The translations under genes were made by a program, and so were the position numbers. 64,000 nt of DNA from NCBI GenBank assembly GCA_964489555.1, contig CAZAZF010000003.1, forward strand, positions 62,001-126,000. The letters are read 5' to 3'. Below are positions 1 to 7,979 of this stretch, piece by piece. Position 1 is the first letter of the stretch, and each line of letters opens with the position of its first letter. The notes under the pieces were generated by a model. That model saw nothing but the letters and a program-made list of their open reading frames with translations. It did not search any database and was not told the DNA's origin. This DNA comes from JAAZGD01 sp964489555. Lineage in GTDB: Bacteria > Bacillota > Clostridia > Peptostreptococcales > Anaerovoracaceae.

Positions 1-239
1 TGGTAAAAATTAGACTTAAGAGAATGGGTGCTCACAAAAAGCCTTTCTATCGTGTAGTAGTAGCAGATTCTAGAAGCCCTCGAGACGGGAAATTCATCGA
101 AGAGTTGGGCATTTATAATCCCATGACGGAGCCCCCTGTGATTGAAATCGATGAAGAAAAGGCCAAGAAATGGATGGCCAATGGCGCACAACCGACGGAA
201 ACGGTAAGAGCTCTTATGAAAAAATCAGGTGTATTATAG
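1..239 (+). CDS. rpsP: 30S ribosomal protein S16 (5' end cut by one base)
   Basis: Small-subunit ribosomal protein that binds 16S rRNA during early 30S assembly. The reading frame is open from the first base: the window starts with TG, so only the A of the ATG is missing, and the protein begins M-V-K-I-R-L-K-R-M-G as the family does. The conserved FYRVVVADSR and DGKFIEELG stretches follow. About 79 residues, slightly shorter than Bacillus S16 (about 90) but normal for the core. It is the first visible gene of rpsP-khpA-rimM-trmD; ffh commonly lies upstream in this group, outside the window. Confidence 0.95.
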   Translation, partial: VKIRLKRMGAHKKPFYRVVVADSRSPRDGKFIEELGIYNPMTEPPVIEIDEEKAKKWMANGAQPTETVRALMKKSGVL

Positions 240-262
240 AATAAAAGAAAGCGGTGAGACGA

Positions 263-493
263 ATGACGGAATTGGTGAAAGTTATTGCAAAGGCATTGGT
301 GGACAACCCCGATGCTGTAGAGGTGCGAGAAGTAGCCGGAAGATCCGCAATTGTTATCGAACTGAAGGTTGCGCCTGAGGATATGGGCAAGGTAATTGGC
401 AAGCAAGGAAGGATCGCAAAGGCTCTCCGGACGGTAGTGAAAGCGGCTGCCAATAAATCCAATTTAAAAGTGGTAGTGGAAATCGTGCAATAA
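263..493 (+). CDS. khpA: KH-domain RNA-binding protein KhpA (YlqC family)
   Basis: Single-KH-domain RNA-binding protein of 76 residues. The KH signature is visible near the middle (VIGKQGRIA, the GxxG loop that contacts RNA). In Gram-positives KhpA pairs with KhpB/Jag and influences cell elongation and RNA metabolism. I chose ATG 263 (MTELVKVIAKALV), the typical family start; an in-frame GTG at 254 would add three residues and has no better ribosome-binding site. It sits between rpsP and rimM, its usual place, two bases before the rimM start. Confidence 0.93.
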   Translation: MTELVKVIAKALVDNPDAVEVREVAGRSAIVIELKVAPEDMGKVIGKQGRIAKALRTVVKAAANKSNLKVVVEIVQ

Positions 494-495
494 CC

Positions 496-990
496 ATGGA
501 CAAAATACGGATTGGAAAAGTAGTGAACACGGTGGGGCTCCGGGGTGAAATCAAAGTGTATAACTATGCAGAGAGCCCGGAGCGATATCAAAACCTTTCT
601 CAGATTTATGTGGGAGAGGAACTCTTTGATATAGAAAAAGTGAGGCTTCAAAAAAACACGGTTATCCTGAAAATACAAGGTGTCGACAGTTTGGAACAAG
701 GAGAGAAGCTGAGGGGGCAGGATGTGTATTTTTCGGCAGAACTGTTGGAGGAGTTGCCTTCAGGTTCGTATTATATTCGGGATCTCATTGGAATTTCCGT
801 ATATGACAGGCAGGGAAATCTACTGGGAAAGTTGAAGGATGTTATAAAAGGAGCGGCTCAGGATTTGTATGAAATTGACACCGGCGGGAAAATGGTTTTG
901 CTTCCGGGGGTGTCAGAGTTTGTGCTCCAGGTGGATTTGGAAAGTGGTCGAATAGTGGTGGATCCACCAAAGGGATTAATGGAGTTGTAG
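496..990 (+). CDS. rimM: 16S rRNA processing protein RimM
   Basis: Assembly factor for the 30S head that binds S19 and helps 16S rRNA maturation. 164 residues, the normal length. The N-terminal barrel domain starts IRIGKVVNTVGLRGEIKV, and the C-terminal PRC-barrel carries YYIRDLIGISVYD and ends in the family-typical DPPKGLMEL. Its stop codon directly precedes the trmD start, so the two are probably translationally coupled. Confidence 0.96.
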   Translation: MDKIRIGKVVNTVGLRGEIKVYNYAESPERYQNLSQIYVGEELFDIEKVRLQKNTVILKIQGVDSLEQGEKLRGQDVYFSAELLEELPSGSYYIRDLIGISVYDRQGNLLGKLKDVIKGAAQDLYEIDTGGKMVLLPGVSEFVLQVDLESGRIVVDPPKGLMEL

Positions 991-1740
991 ATGATCATTC
1001 ATGTGTTGACCCTATTTCCTGAAATGATAGAAGGAATTATCGGCAGTAGCATCCTTGGAAAAGCCATGGAAAAAGGGGTGTTGGATATTCGGGTGACCAA
1101 TATTCGGCAATATAGCCAGGACAAGCATCATAAAGTAGACGATACTCCCTTTGGCGGAGGCGCCGGCATGGTGATGACAGTTCAACCCATCTTTGATGCA
1201 ATCCGTGATTTGGGTGGTGAAAACAAGAGAATGATTTATCTGTCGCCCAAAGGGCGGCTGCCGGATCAAGACTATCTGCAGGAATTGGCTCGAGAAAAAG
1301 AACTTTTTCTACTGTGCGGTCATTATGAAGGGGTGGATCAGCGAATACTGGACCATTTTGCCATGGAAGAGGTTTCTATAGGGGACTATGTATTGACGGG
1401 CGGTGAGCTTCCGGCTATGATTTTATTAGATGCAATGGCCCGCTTTGTTCCGGAGGTGTTGGGTTCATCGGAGAGCGTTCAGGAGGAATCCATTTATATG
1501 GGACTTTTGGAATATCCTCAATATACGAAGCCTCGAATGTATGAAGGTATGGCTGTGCCGGATGTACTTTTAAACGGAAACCATCGACTGATTGAAAATT
1601 GGAAGCTAGAGCAGGCTTTGCGCTTGACTCGGGAAAGACGCCCGGACTTGTTCGAAAAGTTTGTGATGGAAAAAGAATCCTCCCTTTCCAAAGAAGAAAA
1701 AAAGATCCTAAAGAAGGTTCAAAATGAGTTTGAAACGTAA
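991..1740 (+). CDS. trmD: tRNA (guanine(37)-N1)-methyltransferase TrmD
   Basis: SPOUT-class methyltransferase that makes m1G37 in tRNAs reading CUN, CCN and CGG, using S-adenosylmethionine, and so prevents +1 frameshifting. 249 residues. The trefoil-knot SAM site is seen as LSPKGR, LLCGHYEGVDQR and IGDYVLTGGELP. The ATG follows the rimM stop with GGAG about 7 bases upstream. Unlike Bacillus, rplS (L19) does not follow; the next gene overlaps the trmD end by 17 bases. Confidence 0.97.
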   Translation: MIIHVLTLFPEMIEGIIGSSILGKAMEKGVLDIRVTNIRQYSQDKHHKVDDTPFGGGAGMVMTVQPIFDAIRDLGGENKRMIYLSPKGRLPDQDYLQELAREKELFLLCGHYEGVDQRILDHFAMEEVSIGDYVLTGGELPAMILLDAMARFVPEVLGSSESVQEESIYMGLLEYPQYTKPRMYEGMAVPDVLLNGNHRLIENWKLEQALRLTRERRPDLFEKFVMEKESSLSKEEKKILKKVQNEFET

Positions 1741-2695
1741 CATTCTACTGGTGAGCTTTTTAGTAGTGGCTACCGGGTTGGGCACGGTGATTTATTTGAT
1801 TCCCGGAATTTCGGACCTGTTGACCAAAACATTTACCGCAGAATATGGAACCTTTCAGGTAACCGATGACGCGGATTTTTACATTGTACGGGAAGAAACC
1901 GTATATTTGGCGGCTGTTACGGGAAATGTAAATTATTATCTTGCTCAAAATGAAATGGTCCGAAAGGGAGCTAAAATCCTGGAAATCCAAGAAGGAACAG
2001 GACCAGGAGAAAATTTGGGGGCCTACGATGAGATGCGGGAACGGCTTGGCACTGGGTTGGCAATTCAAGGGGATTACCAAGCGGAGTTTGGTGGAGTGTT
2101 GAGTTACTACGTTGACGGTTTGGAATCTCTGTTTTCCCCGGAGACAATGGAGGCATTATCTTACGGGATGATCCCGGTTCCTTTGCCGGAGCCGGTGAAT
2201 CTGGTGCGGGAAACAACGTGGATGCAGGAGCCCTTGTATAAAATTTGTCGAAATGATCAGTGGTATTTGATGACATGGGTGAATTCGGGTCGAGTGGCAA
2301 AGTATGAACCGGGGAAGACGGTTACTGTCTATTTGCCGAAAGGAGAGCTGCGGGCTACCGTGTCCAATATTTATCCGGAAGGAGAAAACTGGAAGGTGAT
2401 TTTGTCCACCAATCGGTTTTATGAGGATTTTTCCATGAAACGAAAAATTGGAGCCACGGTGCTGACCAGTGATTACAGAGGGATTGTTTTGCCCAATGAA
2501 TCGATTGCCAAAGAAGGGGAGCGACTGGGGGTTTATGTAATCAATAAGCGACAAGAAAAGGTGTTTACTCCTATTAAAGTGTTAGCTACAGATGGTGAAA
2601 TGAGTTGCATTGCTGTGGAATCTTACATGGATGAAGATGGAAAAAAAGTAAATACGGTAGATATCTATGATACGATCGTGAGGAAACCAAATTGA
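1724..2695 (+). CDS. HlyD-like membrane-anchored protein of the sepF cluster
   Basis: A 323-residue protein with a single N-terminal membrane segment (about residues 6-28) and a long extracytoplasmic part with lipoyl-like and beta-barrel features, most similar in style to HlyD/membrane-fusion adaptors. No partner ABC or RND transporter is nearby. The start ATG overlaps the trmD 3' end by 17 bases and has AAGAAGG six bases upstream; the stop overlaps the TTG start of yggS by four bases. Such proteins are known beside yggS-sepF in Clostridia; a role in division or envelope work is inferred from position only. Its exact function is unknown. Confidence 0.75.
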   Translation: MSLKRNILLVSFLVVATGLGTVIYLIPGISDLLTKTFTAEYGTFQVTDDADFYIVREETVYLAAVTGNVNYYLAQNEMVRKGAKILEIQEGTGPGENLGAYDEMRERLGTGLAIQGDYQAEFGGVLSYYVDGLESLFSPETMEALSYGMIPVPLPEPVNLVRETTWMQEPLYKICRNDQWYLMTWVNSGRVAKYEPGKTVTVYLPKGELRATVSNIYPEGENWKVILSTNRFYEDFSMKRKIGATVLTSDYRGIVLPNESIAKEGERLGVYVINKRQEKVFTPIKVLATDGEMSCIAVESYMDEDGKKVNTVDIYDTIVRKPN

Positions 2696-3402
2696 GCATC
2701 ATCAAGGAAAATTTAAAAAACGTGGAAAAAACAGTGAAGGACGCTGCAATTCAAGGGGGGGTAGATCCCAAGGATATCTTGTTATGTGCGGTGACGAAAA
2801 CCAGAACACCGGAAGAAATCAACGAGGCCATTGAATGGGGTGTGACGGATATCGGTGAAAACAAAGTACAAGAAATCCTGGACAAGTACGACTTCGTGGC
2901 CCCGTGCCGTTGGCATTTGATTGGACATTTACAAACAAACAAGGTAAAATATATCGTAGATAAAGTTTATATGATACACAGTGTGGACAGTATGAAATTG
3001 GCCACGGAAATTCACAGGAGATGTGAACAAAGTTCCCGGGAGATGAACATTTTAATTCAGGTGAATCCGGCTTTAGAAGAAAGCAAATACGGAATCCCTT
3101 CTGAAGAAACTTTTCCCTTGGTTGAGAATATTTTAGAGAATTGTAAAACATTGAAAATTAAAGGGCTAATGCTGATTGCTCCATTTGAAGAAGATCCGGA
3201 AAAGGTGCGAAAATATTTCCGGCAAGTCAAGGTGCTTTATGACCGTTTGGGTGAAATTTCCCACCCCAATTTGGAAATAGAGTATTTATCCATGGGCATG
3301 TCACATGACTTTAAGGTGGCTATTTCCGAGGGGGCCAATCTTGTTCGGATTGGAACGGCAATTTTTGGGGAAAGAGACTACGGTAGTAGGACATCACAAT
3401 AG
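2692..3402 (+). CDS. yggS: Pyridoxal-phosphate homeostasis protein YggS/YlmE
   Basis: PLP-binding TIM-barrel protein without known catalytic activity that buffers cellular pyridoxal phosphate and affects amino-acid metabolism. 236 residues. The PLP-lysine region is AVTKTRTPEE, followed by the family motifs WHLIGHLQTNK, SMGMSHDF and VRIGTAIFG. It starts with TTG inside the TTGA overlap with the upstream stop, consistent with coupled translation. Its place just before sepF is the Gram-positive ylmE-sepF arrangement. Confidence 0.94.
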   Translation: MSIIKENLKNVEKTVKDAAIQGGVDPKDILLCAVTKTRTPEEINEAIEWGVTDIGENKVQEILDKYDFVAPCRWHLIGHLQTNKVKYIVDKVYMIHSVDSMKLATEIHRRCEQSSREMNILIQVNPALEESKYGIPSEETFPLVENILENCKTLKIKGLMLIAPFEEDPEKVRKYFRQVKVLYDRLGEISHPNLEIEYLSMGMSHDFKVAISEGANLVRIGTAIFGERDYGSRTSQ

Positions 3403-3413
3403 GAGGTAGGGGA

Positions 3414-3953
3414 ATGGGTCTTTTAAAAAGCTTGAAAGAATTGGTAGGAATTGAAGAAATCGAAGAGGTTTCCGAAGAGGAAGTTCAAAAAGCTATGGAA
3501 GAACTAAATCGGAAGCCCAATTCTTTTGAAGCCAGAAAGCCGGAGCAGAAGCCTGCGCCACCTTCGGGGGGTGGCCGTGGAGAAATAAAAGGCGGAGCCA
3601 CAGAGAATCGAGGCGGTGTTGGTCATGGTTCTGGAGTAAAAACTCAAGGGATCGGTGTGACCAATCCTTTTAAATTGGTGGTCATTGAACCCAAGGGCTT
3701 TGATGAGTGTCCTAGGCTGGTGGATAGTTTAAAAAGCAGAAAGCCGGTTATTATTAACCTGGAGAAAATTGAGAGTGATACGGCTCGTAAAATATTTGAT
3801 TTTTTAAGCGGAGCAACTTATGCATTGAATGGCAATGTGCAAAAGGTGGCCAATAACATTTTTGTCTTTGCCCCGGAAAATGTTGACATTTCAGCAAACA
3901 TTGAGCATAAGGCCATCGATTTTGCAGGCAACCCCAAAAGCTTGTGGAGGTAG
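3414..3953 (+). CDS. sepF: Cell division protein SepF
   Basis: Membrane-associated FtsZ partner that forms rings bundling FtsZ filaments at the septum. 179 residues. The N-terminal segment (MGLLKSLKELVG) is the expected amphipathic membrane-targeting helix; a Gly/Glu/Lys-rich linker spans roughly residues 25-80; the SepF core follows (FKLVVIEPKGFDE, KPVIINLEKI, FLSGATYALNG). AGGAGG lies just before the start. ylmG and ylmH, usual between sepF and divIVA in Bacillus, are absent: only six bases separate sepF from divIVA. Confidence 0.96.
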   Translation: MGLLKSLKELVGIEEIEEVSEEEVQKAMEELNRKPNSFEARKPEQKPAPPSGGGRGEIKGGATENRGGVGHGSGVKTQGIGVTNPFKLVVIEPKGFDECPRLVDSLKSRKPVIINLEKIESDTARKIFDFLSGATYALNGNVQKVANNIFVFAPENVDISANIEHKAIDFAGNPKSLWR

Positions 3954-3959
3954 AAAATT

Positions 3960-4547
3960 ATGATAACTCCCGTTGATATTCAGGAGAAGGAATTTCCCAA
4001 GGCGGTGCGCGGCTATAAGGAAGATGCGGTGGATGAATTTTTGGATTTAATCACCATGGATTACGAGGCACTGCTACTTGAAAATGAAAAGTTAAAGTCT
4101 GAAGTGGAACGTCTTAAAGCCGAGTTGGTCCGTTACAGCAGTACGGAAAATGCAGTCCTGGAAACCTTGGAGGCGGCCAAAACCTTGATGGGAGACATCT
4201 CGGCTTCGGCAGAGCGCAGGGCAGAAATTCTTATGAAGAATGCCGAGCTGGATGCAGAGCTGGTGCTTCGAGAGGCCAAGGAATCGGTGGAACGTTTAAC
4301 CGAGGAAAACGAAGCTCTGAATTCCAGGTTTAAGAAATTCCAAGGAAGGTACAAAAACTTGTTGGAGTCCGAATTGGAACGATTTGACACTTTGAGTATG
4401 GAGTTGTTTGAAGAATTGGGAATGCCGGAGCTTGGCGTGAAAGAAAGAGATTCTTTTAAAGATGGAGCAACTCCTTCCAAGAAGACGAAGGAAGAAAAAC
4501 AAGCTTTGGATTTGGAGAAAACATTGATAATCGGATCCCGGGATTGA
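3960..4547 (+). CDS. divIVA: DivIVA-family septum/pole protein
   Basis: Coiled-coil protein that recognises negative membrane curvature and recruits division or polar proteins. 195 residues. The N-terminal lipid-binding domain is clear (ITPVDIQEKEFPKAVRGY, then EDAVDEFLDLI), followed by a long coiled coil from about residue 30 to 145 rich in E, K and L heptads, and a loose charged tail. It directly follows sepF and precedes lspA, as in Bacillus minus ylmGH and ileS. Confidence 0.93.
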   Translation: MITPVDIQEKEFPKAVRGYKEDAVDEFLDLITMDYEALLLENEKLKSEVERLKAELVRYSSTENAVLETLEAAKTLMGDISASAERRAEILMKNAELDAELVLREAKESVERLTEENEALNSRFKKFQGRYKNLLESELERFDTLSMELFEELGMPELGVKERDSFKDGATPSKKTKEEKQALDLEKTLIIGSRD

Positions 4548-4565
4548 AAGGATTAGCGTCTTTAT

Positions 4566-5015
4566 ATGTATTATATTTTAATCATACTTTTAGTGGCTTT
4601 AGATCAAGCCACAAAATGGGTGATTCATTATTTCATGGATCCCGGTGAAACCATCCCCGTGATTTTTGGAATTTTTCATATCACTTTTGTGCGCAATACG
4701 GGTGCCGCTTTTTCTCAGTTTCAAGGGCAACGCGGGCTATTGATTGGGCTCACATCCATGGTTCTTATGTTCCTGGTGATATACCTGGTGAAAAAAATCC
4801 ATCATGATCATTGGAGTATGTTGCTGTCCCTATCCTTAATTATTGCAGGAGGTTTAGGGAACTTGCTAGATCGAATCCGTCTTGGGTATGTTGTGGATTT
4901 TTTCGACTTTCAGATTTGGCCGGTATTTAATGTGGCGGATATGGCAATAGTAGGGGGATGTGGCTTGATGATTTTGAATGTATTTTGGTTGGGGAAGAAC
5001 CATGAAGGACAGTAG
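4566..5015 (+). CDS. lspA: Lipoprotein signal peptidase (signal peptidase II)
   Basis: Integral-membrane aspartyl protease that removes signal peptides from diacylglyceryl-modified prolipoproteins. 149 residues with four hydrophobic segments. Family motifs are present: D13 in LDQATK, RNTGAAF around residues 43-49, and the catalytic aspartates D111 (YVVDFFDF) and D125 (FNVADMAI). Overlaps the following pseudouridine synthase by 14 bases. The BMP lipoprotein at 60129 is one likely substrate in this window. Confidence 0.96.
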   Translation: MYYILIILLVALDQATKWVIHYFMDPGETIPVIFGIFHITFVRNTGAAFSQFQGQRGLLIGLTSMVLMFLVIYLVKKIHHDHWSMLLSLSLIIAGGLGNLLDRIRLGYVVDFFDFQIWPVFNVADMAIVGGCGLMILNVFWLGKNHEGQ

Positions 5016-5952
5016 GCAAATACAATTAATGGTAGACGAAGAATTGGATGGGACCCGTGTTGACGTGGTCCTTTCTCTTCTGATTCCCGAATTGTCCCGC
5101 AGCTATATTCAAAAGTTGTTGGAAGAAGGGGCAGGATGGCGCAATGGGCAGACAATTGTAAGCAAAAAAGAAAAAGTGGAGACGGGAGACCGGTTGGCGC
5201 TGTGCATACCTGCTCCCAAAGAATGGTTTGTTTCTCCACAAAACATCCCGTTAAATATCGTTTATGAAGACGACTGGGTTTTGGTGGTGAATAAACCCCA
5301 AGGGATGGTGGTTCACCCGGCTCCCGGAAATGAGGACTTTACATTGGTCAATGGGATTTTGCATCATTGCGAAGGAAGACTCAGTACGATTAACGGAACT
5401 TTGCGGCCCGGAATCGTTCATCGAATCGACAAGGATACCAGCGGGTTGTTAATGATTGCAAAAACCGATGAGGCTCACCGAAAGTTAGCCCAACAACTGG
5501 AAAACCATTCCATCACGAGAGTGTACCACGGAGTGGTTTATCACAATATCAAAGAGGAACAAGGGACGATTCAAGGAAACCTGGGACGAGATCCTAGGAA
5601 TCGACTGAAGCAAAAGGTGCTTATGGTGGGCGGAAGGAGAGCGGTGACACATTATAGGGTATTGGAGCGTTTTGGCGGATATACCTATATTGAGGCAACA
5701 CTGGAAACGGGAAGGACCCATCAAATCAGAGTGCATATGGCGCATATCAAACATCCTTTGTTAGGGGACACCCTTTATGGGCCCAAAAAAGGCCCCGTCA
5801 TGGCGGAGGGGCAGGTGTTGCATGCCAAGAGGCTTGGATTTGACCATCCGAAAAATGGAGAACGAATGGAGTTCGAAAGTCCTCTGCCGGAATCTTTTGA
5901 AAAGATATTAAAAAAGCTGAGGCAAAATACCTCAGCCTTTCCGTCTCGATAG
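5002..5952 (+). CDS. RluA/RluD-family pseudouridine synthase
   Basis: RNA pseudouridine synthase, 316 residues, of the RluA/RluD/YlyB type that follows lspA in Firmicutes. An S4 RNA-binding domain occupies about residues 15-75 (SRSYIQKLLEEG), and the catalytic domain carries the signature HRIDKDTSGL with the nucleophile D143, plus GRTHQIRVH. ATG 5002 is preferred, with GGGGAAG just upstream; an in-frame ATG at 4978 would add eight residues without an RBS. The target uridines cannot be told from sequence. A terminator hairpin lies inside the last codons. Confidence 0.93.
   Translation: MKDSRQIQLMVDEELDGTRVDVVLSLLIPELSRSYIQKLLEEGAGWRNGQTIVSKKEKVETGDRLALCIPAPKEWFVSPQNIPLNIVYEDDWVLVVNKPQGMVVHPAPGNEDFTLVNGILHHCEGRLSTINGTLRPGIVHRIDKDTSGLLMIAKTDEAHRKLAQQLENHSITRVYHGVVYHNIKEEQGTIQGNLGRDPRNRLKQKVLMVGGRRAVTHYRVLERFGGYTYIEATLETGRTHQIRVHMAHIKHPLLGDTLYGPKKGPVMAEGQVLHAKRLGFDHPKNGERMEFESPLPESFEKILKKLRQNTSAFPSR
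5911..5940 (-). terminator. Bidirectional-type terminator inside the end of the pseudouridine synthase gene
   Basis: Perfect 7-bp stem GCTGAGG / CCTCAGC with a 7-base loop at 5916-5936. Read on the minus strand it is followed by TTTTTT, a good intrinsic terminator for the small zinc-protein gene; on the plus strand the T-tract is weak (CCTTTCC). It therefore lies within the coding sequence of the convergent gene. Confidence 0.7.
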
Positions 5953-5965
5953 AGGGAAGGTACCG

Positions 5966-6091
5966 TCATTCGATTTTAGGGTCTTGATAGTAAGTCTTTA
6001 TCCACCTTCTACAGTCTTCGCAAATGTATCCACCTGCAATTTTTCTGGACAATCTCACCCTTTTGCAAAGCCGGCACTTGTGCTTCTCCAT
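5966..6091 (-). CDS. 41-residue zinc-binding (two CxxC) protein, small gene
   Basis: A 41-codon gene too short for usual ORF cut-offs. The peptide starts MEKHKCRLCKRVRLSRKIA and has a second pair CEDC (C6/C9 and C24/C27), the spacing of a treble-clef or zinc-ribbon finger, then an aromatic basic tail. It has everything an expressed gene needs: AGGAGG six bases before the ATG, a promoter with TTGACC-N17-TATAAT at 6141-6169, and a minus-strand terminator at 5911-5940. The function is unknown; a nucleic-acid or protein-binding adaptor is a guess from the fold and charge. It runs convergent to the pseudouridine synthase gene. Confidence 0.8.
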   Translation of the reverse strand: MEKHKCRLCKRVRLSRKIAGGYICEDCRRWIKTYYQDPKIE

Positions 6092-6140
6092 GACGATCCT
6101 CCTTCGTTTTTTACAAGCATACGCTTAACTCGATGATTTT

Positions 6141-6169
6141 ATTATAAGGAAAAATATGGAAAAGGTCAA
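6141..6169 (-). promoter_or_regulatory. Sigma-A-type promoter of the small zinc protein
   Basis: On the minus strand TTGACC (6164-6169) and TATAAT (6141-6146) are separated by exactly 17 bases. Transcription would start about 43 bases before the ATG at 6091. No other minus-strand gene is in reach, so this promoter supports the 41-codon gene. Confidence 0.7.
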
Positions 6170-6237
6170 GAAAGCAGAATAAGGCTCGGAAATTTGCGTT
6201 TTATACATAGTAGTTGGAAAAGTTATGGGAGGAAATC

Positions 6238-7098
6238 ATGTGGACAGAATTTGATATGGAGGTTCAGGGCGGCGGGATTACTTTGCGGGGGTACCATTGG
6301 CCGGTGGAAAATGCAGAACAAGTGGTGGTGATTATTCACGGAATCGGGGAATACGCCGGAAGATACGATCGGGTAGCTGGAATCTTGGGAGAAGCAAAGA
6401 TTGCTGTGCTGTCTATGGATTTGCGGGGGCACGGGAAGTCTCCCGGAAAGAGAGGTCATACCGCTCCTCGCCGGAGGATTTTGCAAGATATAGATGCCTT
6501 AATAAAAGAGGCGGAAAAACAGTATCCGGATGTACCGTTGATTCTATATGGCCATAGCATGGGGGCCAATATGGTTTTGGATTATCGAGTACGAGGTGCC
6601 ATGGCGGATCACCCGGCGGCTTACCTCACAACGGCTCCTTGGATTTTGTTGGTGAAACCCGTATCTCCTTTGTTGAAAAAACTGGCCGGAGTTCTTTCTC
6701 TTGTAACCCCATCGGTTTTGTTTCGATCCAAGATTGATTCCGCTGTATTGGGCAATCCCAAATCTGTAGGAGAGTACCATCGTGACCCTATGGTGCACGG
6801 ATTCATTTCTGCACAAACAGCCCACGACGGTTTCTTCATGGCGGAACAACTGGCCAAGGGAACCTTGAAGGGACCGTTTCTAGCGAAGGAGAAGCCATTG
6901 CTCATTCTTCATGGAACCCAGGACCGGCTTTGCGATGTGGAGGGAGCTCGTCTCGTTTTTTCCCACGAGGATCCGGCCCATACTCTGCTGGAGGAATTAC
7001 CGGGTATTTATCATGAGATTCATAACGGAGGTCCCCAGTCTGATGGGCAAGAGATTATCTATAAAATCAGAGACTATATAAAAACCCACTCCGCCTAA
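6238..7098 (+). CDS. Alpha/beta hydrolase, monoacylglycerol lipase-like
   Basis: 286-residue serine hydrolase of the lysophospholipase/monoacylglycerol lipase group (Hydrolase_4). The nucleophile elbow is GHSMG with S107; DLRGHGKS near residue 61 and IIHGIGEY (oxyanion region) are typical. The probable acid and base are the Asp in GTQDRL and the His in GIYHEIH. No signal peptide, so cytoplasmic. ATG 6238 is chosen because GGGAGG lies 5 bases upstream; an in-frame TTG at 6214 has no RBS. The QueG-like gene follows after 17 bases, suggesting cotranscription. The natural substrate is not evident. Confidence 0.85.
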   Translation: MWTEFDMEVQGGGITLRGYHWPVENAEQVVVIIHGIGEYAGRYDRVAGILGEAKIAVLSMDLRGHGKSPGKRGHTAPRRRILQDIDALIKEAEKQYPDVPLILYGHSMGANMVLDYRVRGAMADHPAAYLTTAPWILLVKPVSPLLKKLAGVLSLVTPSVLFRSKIDSAVLGNPKSVGEYHRDPMVHGFISAQTAHDGFFMAEQLAKGTLKGPFLAKEKPLLILHGTQDRLCDVEGARLVFSHEDPAHTLLEELPGIYHEIHNGGPQSDGQEIIYKIRDYIKTHSA

Positions 7099-7115
7099 AG
7101 AGAGGATCCGACATC

Positions 7116-7910
7116 ATGTGGAAGAACTTATTGGAAGAGGAAATCGAAAAATTTATCCAGCAGTATCGAAGGATTCACCATTGTGCTACCCAGTGGGGAA
7201 AGCCTCTAGTTGGCTTTGCATCTGTTTCTGAGCCTGTTATCAAAAACATTAAGGGGTTGATTAGCCCATCTCATACGGAACCACAGGAGGTGTTGCCTCG
7301 AGCTACAGTAATTCTTTCTTACTATTTGCCCTTTACTCCAGAGCTAGCAGAGAAAAACCGGCAGGATTTCAACCATGCATCGCCACAGTGGGCCCAGGCT
7401 TATGAAGAAACTAACCGGATGTTCATACCATTGAATGAATACTTGATTGATGTATTAAAAGAAAAAGGACACACCGGAGTGGTGCCGACCGAGGCCTATC
7501 GGTTTGATCGAAAGAAGCTCATCAGCAACTGGTCTCAAAAACATATTGCATATGCGGCAGGTTTGGGCACTTTCGGAATTCATCAATTGCTGATTACTAC
7601 CAGGGGATGTTGTGGCAGATTTTCTTCTATTGTTACTGATCTGAATGTGGAATGTACGGGCCCCATGACGGAAGAGTTGTGCCTGTATAAGAAAAATGGA
7701 AGCTGTGGCATATGTATGGCTCATTGTCCCGTACATGCCTTGGAGGTGGATGGGTTTCATCGAGAAAAGTGCTATGGGCTATTGTTGGAGAATGCCCATA
7801 TTTATCGACAATATGGGAGCTCTTATGAGGAACGGTCCGGCGGCAGTGGAAATATTGGCAGTGAAGTATGTGGTAAATGTATCACATCTTCCCCTTGCAG
7901 CTTTTGGTAA
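7116..7910 (+). CDS. QueG-like 4Fe-4S protein (epoxyqueuosine reductase-related)
   Basis: 264-residue iron-sulfur protein related to epoxyqueuosine reductase (COG1600). An N-terminal catalytic-like domain includes VILSYYLPF and YAAGLGTFGIHQLLIT; a C-terminal ferredoxin part has a first cluster CGICMAHCP with a further Cys in EKCYGLL, and a second, unusual group CGKCITSSPC. True QueG proteins have about 350 residues plus C-terminal HEAT repeats, which are missing here, so this is likely a family relative rather than the queuosine enzyme itself. It follows the hydrolase gene by 17 bases and ends at a terminator. Confidence 0.65.
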   Translation: MWKNLLEEEIEKFIQQYRRIHHCATQWGKPLVGFASVSEPVIKNIKGLISPSHTEPQEVLPRATVILSYYLPFTPELAEKNRQDFNHASPQWAQAYEETNRMFIPLNEYLIDVLKEKGHTGVVPTEAYRFDRKKLISNWSQKHIAYAAGLGTFGIHQLLITTRGCCGRFSSIVTDLNVECTGPMTEELCLYKKNGSCGICMAHCPVHALEVDGFHREKCYGLLLENAHIYRQYGSSYEERSGGSGNIGSEVCGKCITSSPCSFW

Positions 7911-7934
7911 CGCCCCCTTCTGGATTTTGAACGA

Positions 7935-7979
7935 TCCCCTAAAGTTAGACTCAAAATTCTAACGAATGGGGGTTTTTAT
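7935..7979 (+). terminator. Intrinsic terminator after the QueG-like gene
   Basis: CCCC and GTTAGA at 7936-7949 pair with TCTAAC and GGGG at 7958-7971, followed by GTTTTTATTT. It ends the hydrolase/QueG-like unit and abuts the stop codon of the convergent rqcH. Confidence 0.75.
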
